This document shows, piece by piece, positions 1 to 6,657 of a stretch of 24,767 nt of DNA (its first letter is position 1; each line of letters opens with the position of its first letter). The notes beneath the pieces are model-generated. The model was not told where the DNA came from, searched no databases, and saw nothing but the letters and a program-made list of their open reading frames with translations. The translations under genes and the position numbers were made by a program. This stretch comes from Clostridium sp. (GTDB lineage: Bacteria; Bacillota_A; Clostridia; Lachnospirales; Lachnospiraceae): contig JAMPAW010000038.1 of assembly GCA_023666975.1 (NCBI GenBank), positions 1 to 24,767 on the forward strand, in the 5' to 3' direction.

Positions 1-82
1 GTATACAGGTAAATCCACGTTGCTACAAATGTGGGGTCACTTCATATTGTCCTTTTTATATCCAAAGTGCAGTTGTTGCACG

Positions 83-124
83 TTAAACAAACTGTCCGCT
101 GATATGGATTGTGTGGTTATGAAT
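83..124 (-). pseudogene. Remnant of a fic 3' end
   Basis: Read on the minus strand this stretch encodes IHNHTIHISGQFV and then a TAA stop. It matches the tail of the intact Fic protein (LHTRAMHISGQFEKVNM, about 2610-2650) at the HISGQF core with similar residues before it, and the DNA shares a run of about 16 identical bases (aactgtccgctgatat). It begins inside the stop codon of the AlbA_2 gene and is in a different frame from it, so it is not expressed as part of that protein. I infer it is the scar of a second fic gene replaced or cut by recombination at the AlbA_2 3' end. Only about 13 codons are left, so chance cannot be wholly excluded. Confidence 0.55.
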
Positions 125-1644
125 TACTCTCTAAAATATACTTTATTTTTTGTTTTTCCAGCACCTTTAAGAATATCCAGCTTTTCAGCTTTCAACAGCA
201 AACGGCTTGCCGTCTTTATCTCAACTTCCAACAATTTCGCTGCAGCAGAACTGTTTATGTCTTTGTGTGTTTCTAAATAGGTCAAAACGATCTGCATTCT
301 TGCTCTTTCCAATTCGGACATTGATTCGGACATTTTTTCGGACATTGATTCGGACATTTTTTCTTTTCTGTCAAATCCGTCTCTTATGCGAATAATCGTA
401 TTCAAATAGGTTCTGTCCTCATCCATGTCGAACTCAGGCTCGGGTGAACCATTTTGTTTCAGTTCTCTTAATATTTTAGGAATGCCCGTTCCTTTCTTTT
501 CAGATAAATCAATTTCCTTAAACAATTCTCCAATTCTTCTGTTACGATACTTTCTTCCTTTTACTTTACCTGATGCAAATTGCTCAAGATTAATCCATTT
601 CGCAAGTCCGGGATAATTCAGTACCTGAATACTATCTACATATATACGGATTTCCACCGGTTCCGGCTCACGATAGGACTTATGGAATACTGCATTTACC
701 AATGTTTCCTCCAATGCATTATATGGATAATTAAAGTATCGTTCTGCTTCTGCCTGGCCTTGCACTTTTACAACTTTTTGCTCAATCACTGTCGTCTCTA
801 TATAATCCAAAGCATCCTGAACCTGTTTCCATATTGGTCCTGTAAATGTTTTTTCTGTAAAATCATCCGATGCCTCCGCTTCTTTTGAATGAAACCGAAT
901 CAGCTCAATATATGCCCCCGGAATCAGTGTCTCCGGATGTTCCGCAAACATCAATACTCCGATATTTCTGATATCCAATTCGGTATCTGTCTCATTTGCA
1001 ACTTCCTGTGCAAGCAATAATTCCTCTAATGAACTGCTGTTAAGTTCCATCACCAGGCTGCTATTGCTTTTCCTGATAAAATCCTCAAGATATCCTCTTC
1101 TGATATTATCAATTTTTGCTTTTCTGTTTACACGGTCATCAAATGGAACAGAATTAAATTTGTCAAACAATTCAGATATTTCATCTTGTTTCGCATCTGT
1201 AGTAAGGGATGCCGGCCTAATCCAGTATCTCAAACTTTTGTCTGCTTTTTTACCATTTTCACCATACACTGATTTAGGCGCTTGATAAGGTCCACTATCA
1301 CCTGCTGAACACCACAAATATATCAAGTAAGTTCCTTCATTCTTATAATCGACCACTTCTATTCTTGGAATGTACCGTGGAACAATTTGATTGCAATATT
1401 GGAATATTTCCTGCTGGATAAAGTCCAGCTTTTCCTTCGGAACACCTTTTAGCGGAAATACCGGCATACCATTTTTCTCTTTTACTCCTATGACGATGTA
1501 TCCGCCATTGGTATTATCATAGTCATTGGCAAAGGCACAAATAGAATGAATGATGTCATTTGGATTCCAGCCTGTTTTATATTCTACTCGGTCATGTTCA
1601 ACGACACGCCCTTCTAACAAAGTTTCTATTTTTAATGGTATCAC
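124..1644 (-). CDS. AlbA_2 domain ATP-binding / putative transcriptional regulator with C-terminal wHTH
   Basis: A 506-residue cytosolic protein. Residues 1-150 carry the AlbA_2 (Schlafen-AlbA-like) signature: VEYKTGWNPNDII, then AFANDYDNTNGGYIVIGV. The middle has the family's GHKL-like ATPase region, with NALEETLVNAVFHKSY near 315-330 and EKKGTGIPKI near 395-405. The C-terminal 60 residues (SSAAAKLLEVEIKTASRLL) look like a winged helix. The family is annotated as ATP-binding proteins or putative regulators; some AlbA_2 proteins are nucleic-acid binding or nucleases, and the true activity here is unknown. Translation starts at GTG with GAGGTG just upstream. It follows the GNAT gene by 144 bp on the same strand, so it may be the last gene of the HNH-fic-GNAT cassette or have its own promoter. 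A repeated MSES/MSEK linker separates the ATPase region from the wHTH. Confidence 0.85.
   Translation of the reverse strand: MIPLKIETLLEGRVVEHDRVEYKTGWNPNDIIHSICAFANDYDNTNGGYIVIGVKEKNGMPVFPLKGVPKEKLDFIQQEIFQYCNQIVPRYIPRIEVVDYKNEGTYLIYLWCSAGDSGPYQAPKSVYGENGKKADKSLRYWIRPASLTTDAKQDEISELFDKFNSVPFDDRVNRKAKIDNIRRGYLEDFIRKSNSSLVMELNSSSLEELLLAQEVANETDTELDIRNIGVLMFAEHPETLIPGAYIELIRFHSKEAEASDDFTEKTFTGPIWKQVQDALDYIETTVIEQKVVKVQGQAEAERYFNYPYNALEETLVNAVFHKSYREPEPVEIRIYVDSIQVLNYPGLAKWINLEQFASGKVKGRKYRNRRIGELFKEIDLSEKKGTGIPKILRELKQNGSPEPEFDMDEDRTYLNTIIRIRDGFDRKEKMSESMSEKMSESMSELERARMQIVLTYLETHKDINSSAAAKLLEVEIKTASRLLLKAEKLDILKGAGKTKNKVYFRE
313..360 (-). repeat. In-frame tandem repeat coding the linker of the AlbA_2 protein
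   Basis: Two perfect copies of a 24-bp unit (313-336 and 337-360), each made of two 12-bp subunits, ttcggacattga and ttcggacatttt. On the coding strand they give KMSESMSE twice, a charged flexible linker before the winged helix. Because the unit is a multiple of three, slipped-strand gain or loss would change linker length without a frameshift. Confidence 0.9.
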
Positions 1645-1788
1645 TTAAGCACCTCACTTTCTGCTATAAATAAATCCAATACACAATTATTGTCTCTTAC
1701 TACTTTAAATAAAATTCCGCCTCTTTACAACATAAATTTCACTATTTCATCAACGTTACTATCAAAAATAAGTCCGGATTTTAACAAT

Positions 1789-2568
1789 CTAAATGTTTAA
1801 CACACAACTCATCTCATACCACTGCTCTCCACCCCAAGAAGATTCCGCTATTCCGTTATTGCGAAATCCTAACTTCTCATACATCTTAATTTTAGACTTT
1901 AAACAGGTCAATATCACCATTTTTCTGCCCTTTTCGTTTTCTCTGCGAAGATATTGATACATAATTTCTTTTGCCAACCCCTGCCCTCGGTATTCCGGAA
2001 GCACATCCAGACCGAGCAACATGATATTTTCCCCTTCCGAATTATGCAATCCGGCATTTAAGAAAAACTCATCTCTAAAAGAATATTCATCGGTCGCAAT
2101 TCCATTTAAAAATCCGGCAAGCCTTCCCGTCTTTTTATCAACCGCAACCAGAAATAAGTCAGGAACCATGGCAATTCTCTGTTTCATCGCAGTCTCAGAA
2201 CATGCTTCATTCGGTGGAAAACACATTTGCTCAATTGCTGCCGCCTGCTCTGCTTCCTGCGGAAGAATATTTCTAAGTTCAAACCGCTCATTTAAATCTT
2301 TATCTGCAAGACCATATTCTTTCAGGAGTTCTTGTGCTCTTATACGTCCTGATTCTGTCAGATACAGATATTTTTCGTATCCTCTGCGGCTTTTGGGCTG
2401 ATAAATCAACTCATCATTTCCAAACTTATCAAGAATATCAAAACCATACCCCTTCCAGCTCAACTCCCTGTATCTGCAAAATTCATTATTATCCTGTACT
2501 CTTGTCAGATACATCAGCATCAGAGATAATTCTTCTATTGCCTGTTCATATGTTTTTCTGTTGTTCAT
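1789..2568 (-). CDS. DUF6429-like domain fused to GNAT N-acetyltransferase
   Basis: About 259 residues from the chosen start. The first 85 residues (YEQAIEELSLMLMYLTR, FCRYRELSWKGYGFDIL, YLYLTESGRIRA) resemble DUF6429, a small domain of unknown function with a winged-helix look. The remaining 170 residues are a GNAT fold, with the acetyl-CoA loop seen as LGLDVLPEYRGQGLAKEIM. The substrate cannot be read from sequence. The longest frame starts at 2607, but AGGGAG lies at good spacing before the ATG at 2568 and nothing comparable precedes 2607, so I use the inner start. It lies 41 bp after the fic stop on the same strand, suggesting co-transcription with fic and HNH. A possible role is modifying a toxin, a target or a small molecule linked to the cassette; this is inference. 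Confidence 0.8.
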   Translation of the reverse strand: MNNRKTYEQAIEELSLMLMYLTRVQDNNEFCRYRELSWKGYGFDILDKFGNDELIYQPKSRRGYEKYLYLTESGRIRAQELLKEYGLADKDLNERFELRNILPQEAEQAAAIEQMCFPPNEACSETAMKQRIAMVPDLFLVAVDKKTGRLAGFLNGIATDEYSFRDEFFLNAGLHNSEGENIMLLGLDVLPEYRGQGLAKEIMYQYLRRENEKGRKMVILTCLKSKIKMYEKLGFRNNGIAESSWGGEQWYEMSCVLNI

Positions 2569-2609
2569 ATTGGTTGTTCTCCCTGATAATATATTGCTAT
2601 AATCCATTG

Positions 2610-3446
2610 TTACATATTGACTTTTTCAAACTGTCCGCTGATATGCATTGCGCGGGTATGAAGCTCATTTCGCTCGTCCAACAACAGATTTCTTAAAAAC
2701 AATTCCAAATACTCTGTTGTTTCATAGACACCATTTTTTAAGTCATTATAATTTGCCCTGACAAGCGCATTTCTAAAATACCAGGCATGTTCTGCAAAAA
2801 TATCATTCGCTGCATCAAAACCAAGTGTGCGTAAATACTTAATAAAAAATACTGCGGTTGTTCTTGTATTACCTTCCCCAAATATATGAATCTGCCATAA
2901 TCTTGATACAAAGACAGCAAGATGATGAATGATATCATCCATCGCCAAACCCTTATAACGAAACTTCCGTTCCTCTGAGAAATCATAATCCAGAGTAGCC
3001 CTAAGTTCTGATGCACTCCCATAAATGACAGTCGCCCCATTCAGCACCCATTCTTTTTTTGTAATGTTATAATCTCTAATTTTGCCGGCATGATCATAAA
3101 TTTCTGTAAATAGTTTTTTGTGAATAGAAATATACTCATTTGGTGTAAAACTAAATGCTTTTTCTGACAATATTCTTGTAATCCTAACCGCAACCTTATC
3201 TGCCTCTTCTGTCCGGTCTTCCTGACCGGTCTCCGGCTTTTTCTCATAGTAACTGTTAAGAAGTTCCTGCACCTCATCAAGAGAAATATCGCCCTCAATA
3301 TTTTTAATCGCAGCATCAATTAAATATTGGGAAGGTTTTAATCCGTCAACTGCCTGAAGTCCAATGGCAGTATGCCAAGCATACCCTTTGTCCCGTTTGT
3401 CTGGTTCCGACTGTTTTATATACTCTTTAAAAGGATCCTGATCCAT
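2610..3446 (-). CDS. Fic/DOC family AMP-transferase-like protein
   Basis: 278 residues with the Fic core. Residues 187-201 carry HIFGEGNTRTTAVFF, matching HxFxxGN-x-R, with the catalytic His187, the GN loop and the following Arg. FTPNEYISIHKKLFTEIYDHAGKIRD at 100-125 is the typical preceding Fic helix region. Fic enzymes usually transfer AMP, sometimes another phosphate-containing group, to hydroxyl side chains of target proteins. The N-terminal 70 residues (GLQAVDGLKPSQYL, GDISLDEVQELLNSYY) look like the regulatory segment found in this Fic subgroup, but by eye I find no textbook [S/T]xxxE[G/N] inhibitory motif. AAGGAGG precedes the ATG. It starts 16 bp after the HNH gene stop, so the two are almost certainly one transcript. 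A shorter relic of its 3' end occurs at 83-124. Confidence 0.92.
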   Translation of the reverse strand: MDQDPFKEYIKQSEPDKRDKGYAWHTAIGLQAVDGLKPSQYLIDAAIKNIEGDISLDEVQELLNSYYEKKPETGQEDRTEEADKVAVRITRILSEKAFSFTPNEYISIHKKLFTEIYDHAGKIRDYNITKKEWVLNGATVIYGSASELRATLDYDFSEERKFRYKGLAMDDIIHHLAVFVSRLWQIHIFGEGNTRTTAVFFIKYLRTLGFDAANDIFAEHAWYFRNALVRANYNDLKNGVYETTEYLELFLRNLLLDERNELHTRAMHISGQFEKVNM

Positions 3447-3462
3447 CTATTGCCTCCTTCTT

Positions 3463-4581
3463 TCATTCTTTCTCCTCTCCATCCATATAAACCCAATCCT
3501 TAAATCCACAATTCTTTGCCGATTGGTATACCGGCTGCACGGTTTCCTCCAATGCATTGGAAAAGGTTTCAAAATCCAGCCCTTCCTGATAAATTTTCCT
3601 GCGGACAATATCATCGTTTAAATGTTCTTTCGCACATTTCTCAAATTCATCACGCACGGCATCATATTTCCATATCATCTCATAAGAAAAATATTCCAAT
3701 CTCGCCAACTGCGGAAAATAAGTCTGCCAATCCGGTAAATGATTACTCTTACTGCTGTTAATACTTCTTGTCGTCGGGTGCAAATTCCAAAATTCATCAT
3801 GAGCCACATAAGACCACGGAATAAAATGGTCTATCGAAATATCTTTATCCGATAACGGCATATGCCCGTAAATCTCATACACCGGTTGTAACGTCAATAA
3901 TAATTTCCAGTATTTTTTGACTTTTTCCAGTTTCCGCTCCTGAGGCGGATATAATTTATCTGCAATGCCCGGAACACTCGGATTGCGTTTCTGCAAATAT
4001 AGAATCATATTGTACATGAGCCAGCCCTTTATAATCTCCTGATTCTTCTGTATATAAGCAAACCACTCTGAACTGATCCGAATGGTGGTCTGCATACCAT
4101 TTAAAACCTCAAAATAGTACATCAGCCTGCGTTCCTGATTTATTCGTGAAATCAATGCACTCTCTGACACATTCCATTCTTTTCCCTTGAGCCCGTCCAT
4201 AAATGGCGACTGGATACGATACGGAACATTCTTGGTCAGTATCCTCTTTCGTCTGGCTACTTCCTTATCGGTACAATTCTTCAAAAAGCTAATGATATTT
4301 TCCTTTTTTTCGGAAGATTTGAGCTGTGATATTTGATGTAAATAATGCACCAGACCTTCTAATGTATCCTTCGGACCTAAATTCAAATGGTACTCTACCA
4401 CCATGTACCACGCATCCACAATCATCTCATCAATTAATTCCTCATAAGTGATGCATCGCTTACCCTCCAACACTTTGGAAACAATTGCCTGAAACCAGAA
4501 ATACTTATAGCACTCACTTGTGTTATCAAATATGCGGCTTAAATATTCAATTTCCAGATTTTCTGAATATGGTAATTGCAT
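3463..4581 (-). CDS. HNH endonuclease domain protein
   Basis: 372 residues. The first 240 are mostly helical with no motif I recognise (NTSECYKYFWFQAIVSKVLEGK near 20-41 looks characteristic of its family). Residues 249-284 form an HNH/beta-beta-alpha-metal nuclease: SIDHFIPWSYV, then FWNLHPTTRSINSSKSNHLP, with Asp251-His252 as the catalytic pair and Asn266, His268, Asn275 and Asn280 as likely metal or structural residues. Its substrate (DNA, modified DNA or phage DNA) is not evident. AAGGAG lies 6 bases before the ATG. It is the first gene of the run HNH, fic, GNAT, AlbA_2, preceded by a 300-bp gap with two hairpins. Standalone HNH proteins of this size occur often in defence islands, which fits the Fic neighbour, but no known system name can be assigned. 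Confidence 0.85.
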   Translation of the reverse strand: MQLPYSENLEIEYLSRIFDNTSECYKYFWFQAIVSKVLEGKRCITYEELIDEMIVDAWYMVVEYHLNLGPKDTLEGLVHYLHQISQLKSSEKKENIISFLKNCTDKEVARRKRILTKNVPYRIQSPFMDGLKGKEWNVSESALISRINQERRLMYYFEVLNGMQTTIRISSEWFAYIQKNQEIIKGWLMYNMILYLQKRNPSVPGIADKLYPPQERKLEKVKKYWKLLLTLQPVYEIYGHMPLSDKDISIDHFIPWSYVAHDEFWNLHPTTRSINSSKSNHLPDWQTYFPQLARLEYFSYEMIWKYDAVRDEFEKCAKEHLNDDIVRRKIYQEGLDFETFSNALEETVQPVYQSAKNCGFKDWVYMDGEEKE

Positions 4582-4609
4582 GGGGGCTCCTTCTTTATTT
4601 TAGCATTTT

Positions 4610-4648
4610 AAGTGGATATATATCTGCTTGGCTTCTATCCACTTTTTT
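4610..4648 (+). terminator. Hairpin with T-run, plus-strand orientation
   Basis: A perfect 9-bp stem, AAGTGGATA (4610-4618) with TATCCACTT (4636-4644), runs into six T's at 4643-4648 on the plus strand. There is no plus-strand gene to its left, so it may stop antisense transcription entering the rarA end, or be a structured element in the leader of the HNH operon. Read on the minus strand it has no T-run. Confidence 0.35.
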
Positions 4649-4686
4649 GGTGACATTGTAAATGCATTTGCTCCTGCCTGTTTTCT

Positions 4687-4710
4687 AAACCCCTCGAATT
4701 CGAGGGGTTT
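4687..4710. terminator. Perfect 24-bp palindrome, probable terminator of rarA
   Basis: The half-site AAACCCCTCGAA is followed by its exact reverse complement, so the stem is 10 bp with an AATT loop, or the whole is a self-complementary operator. It is followed by four T's on the plus strand and three on the minus strand. It lies about 170 bp past the rarA stop and about 105 bp before the HNH start, the place expected for a terminator between the two minus-strand units. Confidence 0.5.
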
Positions 4711-4879
4711 TAAATCTGAATGATGAAATCTTTCCCCATTTCCTCTCCCTGCCTATCCCAAATCTATCATTCACTGCATTATCCAAAAGTCATCATAATC
4801 TTGTTACAGTGTATCACATTTCTTACATCCTTTAAATACTGTTTTTGTAATTTACTTTTAAAACTTATTGACTTAAACC

Positions 4880-6196
4880 CTACTCCCCCTTCCACTCCCG
4901 TATCGCCTCCAGCCGTTCCTTCACCCTCTTCTCGTCCCCCTGCTCCGTCGGCTGATAGTAACGCCTGTCCGCCAGGGCATCCGGCAGGCACTGCATTTTT
5001 GTCAATTTCTCTTCCGTATCATGAGCATAAATGTAGCCCTTGCCGTAGTCCAGCTCTTTCATTAAATCTGTCGGCGCATTGCGGATTTGCAGCGGAACCG
5101 GTTCTGCCGGAAGCGCCTTGACGTCAGCTTTGCATGCCTCGACCGCCGTATAGACAGCATTGGATTTAGGTGCCATGGAAAGGTAAATGACTGCATGTGC
5201 CAGATGCACATCACACTCCGGCAGCCCCAGAAAATGGCATGCCTGATATGCCGCAACCGCTACCTGCAGGGCTGCGGAATCCGCCATTCCCACATCTTCA
5301 CTGGCAAACCGCACCAGCCGCCTGGCAATATACAGCGGCTCCTCCCCGCCGTCCAGCATGCGGTACATCCAATAAACCGCCGCATCCGGGTCACTGTTTC
5401 GCATGGATTTATGCAGGGCAGAAATCAGATTGTAATGCTCCTCGCCATTTTTATCATACAGCAGGGAACGGCGGTTCATGCACTGGGATAGGACTTCTTC
5501 ATCTACGCACAGCACCGCCTCCTCGTTCATTCTGCCGTTAAATACTGCCATTTCCAATGTATTGAGCGCTGTCCTTGCATCTCCATTGGCAAAACGCGCA
5601 ATTGCCGATAAATGGGCATCCTCTATCGAAATCTGCATATTTCCCAGCCCCTTCGGACTTTTCAGTGCATGCACCAGCAGCTCCTTTAAATCGTCCTCCT
5701 CCAATGCCTTCAAAATAAACACCTTACAGCGGGACAGCAGCGCCGAATTAATTTCAAAGGAAGGGTTCTCCGTAGTTGCGCCGACCAGAATAATACTGCC
5801 CTTCTCGACAAAAGGAAGAAATGCATCCTGCTGCGCCTTGTTAAAACGATGAATCTCATCTGCAAACAGCAGGGTACGGATTCCCATTTTCCGGTTCTGC
5901 TCCGCCTGCACCATCACTTCCTTAATCTCCTTGATTCCGCTGGTGACCGCACTAAACTCCACAAATTCCGCTTTCGTCTGCTCCGCAATAATCCTTGCCA
6001 GCGTAGTCTTGCCAACTCCGGGAGGCCCCCAGAAAATCATCGAGGAAATCTGGTCGTCCTCGATCAAACGTCTTAATATTCTGCCCTCTCCGATCAGATG
6101 TTTTTGCCCCACATAGTCCGCTAACGTATCCGGTCTTAACCGGCTTGCAAGAGGCGCCGTTTTTTCCCTGTTATCAAATAAACTCAACTGTTCCAT
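4880..6196 (-). CDS. rarA: Replication-associated recombination protein A (AAA ATPase, MgsA/RarA)
   Basis: 438 residues, normal length for RarA. The clamp-loader-like AAA+ core shows Walker A GPPGVGKTT at 57-65, Walker B LLFADE at 109-114 and sensor-1/arginine region GATTENPSFEINSALLSR near 140-157, followed by the RarA lid and C-terminal tetramerisation part (DPDAAVYWMYRMLDGGEEP, AMAPKSNAVY-like LSMAPKSNAVYTA). QLSLF at residues 3-7 fits the beta-clamp-binding pentapeptide. RarA acts at stalled replication forks. AGAGGA precedes the ATG. The gene is GC-richer than the flanking accessory genes. Its 5' leader is interrupted by a MITE-like element 28 bp upstream of the start codon; the ribosome site is untouched. 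Confidence 0.97.
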   Translation of the reverse strand: MEQLSLFDNREKTAPLASRLRPDTLADYVGQKHLIGEGRILRRLIEDDQISSMIFWGPPGVGKTTLARIIAEQTKAEFVEFSAVTSGIKEIKEVMVQAEQNRKMGIRTLLFADEIHRFNKAQQDAFLPFVEKGSIILVGATTENPSFEINSALLSRCKVFILKALEEDDLKELLVHALKSPKGLGNMQISIEDAHLSAIARFANGDARTALNTLEMAVFNGRMNEEAVLCVDEEVLSQCMNRRSLLYDKNGEEHYNLISALHKSMRNSDPDAAVYWMYRMLDGGEEPLYIARRLVRFASEDVGMADSAALQVAVAAYQACHFLGLPECDVHLAHAVIYLSMAPKSNAVYTAVEACKADVKALPAEPVPLQIRNAPTDLMKELDYGKGYIYAHDTEEKLTKMQCLPDALADRRYYQPTEQGDEKRVKERLEAIREWKGE

Positions 6197-6224
6197 ATCA
6201 TTTTCCTCTCTATTTCCATTTCAT

Positions 6225-6432
6225 ATAGGTAATTGCGAAACTCTCCATTTCCAAAAACTAGTTGTGCAATATAGACAATATCATAGGCAGGTGCTTTGGA
6301 GCCGCCAGTGCTTAGCGAGGTTTTTTCGAGCTTAGCACTGTTGCGAGCGACAAGCAGTGCAAACGTGCCTGCATTGATTTGTCTATATTGTACAACGGAC
6401 AGTTGCAAAAACGGGGTTTCGCAATTACCTAT
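6225..6432. mobile_element. MITE-like element in the rarA leader
   Basis: A 208-bp non-coding element bounded by perfect 17-bp inverted repeats, ATAGGTAATTGCGAAAC (6225-6241) and its complement (6416-6432). A second inverted pair lies inside: GTTGTGCAATATAGACAA (6261-6278) against its near complement ending at about 6396. A third, centred near 6325, is cagtgcttagc against gcttagcactg. The whole can fold into one long hairpin. The sequence ccatttc occurs immediately or nearly outside both ends (6216-6222 and 6433-6439), a plausible target duplication. No transposase is encoded; the 74-codon frame across it is not credible. Partial copies of the terminal repeat occur at 15212 and 17795, so it is a repeat family. 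The parent transposon is not identified. Confidence 0.75.
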
Positions 6433-6473
6433 CCATTTCCAAAAGCTGTCAAACTTCCTCTTTTCACCAAATA

Positions 6474-6502
6474 ATTATAACATTGCCGTTTTCGCAAGGC
6501 AA
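6474..6502 (-). promoter_or_regulatory. Sigma-A promoter for rarA
   Basis: On the minus strand, TTGCCT (6497-6502), a 17-bp spacer and a perfect TATAAT (6474-6479). The predicted start near 6467 gives a leader of about 270 nt that contains the entire MITE-like hairpin before the rarA ribosome site. Confidence 0.6.
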
Positions 6503-6529
6503 GAACCGCCAAATCTTGTCCTCTTCACG

Positions 6530-6559
6530 AAAAAAGTCCTCCGCCTTGCGGCGAAGGAC
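6530..6559 (-). terminator. Intrinsic terminator of the FIST-GGDEF gene
   Basis: On the minus strand a 10-bp GC-rich stem, GTCCTTCGCC with GGCGGAGGAC (one mismatch/GU pair, CAA-type loop), runs straight into six T's (6530-6535). It lies about 100 bp past the cyclase stop and just before the rarA promoter. Confidence 0.8.
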
Positions 6560-6657
6560 AAACGGACAGCACCAATCATATATTTCTTTTACATTCAACA
6601 CATTGCTCAAGGCTTCCTGTAACGCTCATGGCACATTCAACCGGCATGTTCGCTTCA

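Noticed and set aside
2..49. Plus-strand frame YTGKSTLLQM resembling a Walker A P-loop at the left edge.
   Set aside because: Too short, the glycines expected before it are outside the window, and what follows does not look like an ABC or AAA protein.
4720..5121. Proline/serine-rich plus-strand frame opposite the rarA end.
   Set aside because: Shadow of the rarA coding strand; composition follows from its codons.
6184..6408. 74-codon minus-strand frame upstream of and overlapping rarA.
   Set aside because: It lies almost wholly in the MITE-like element, has no ribosome site and no recognisable protein.
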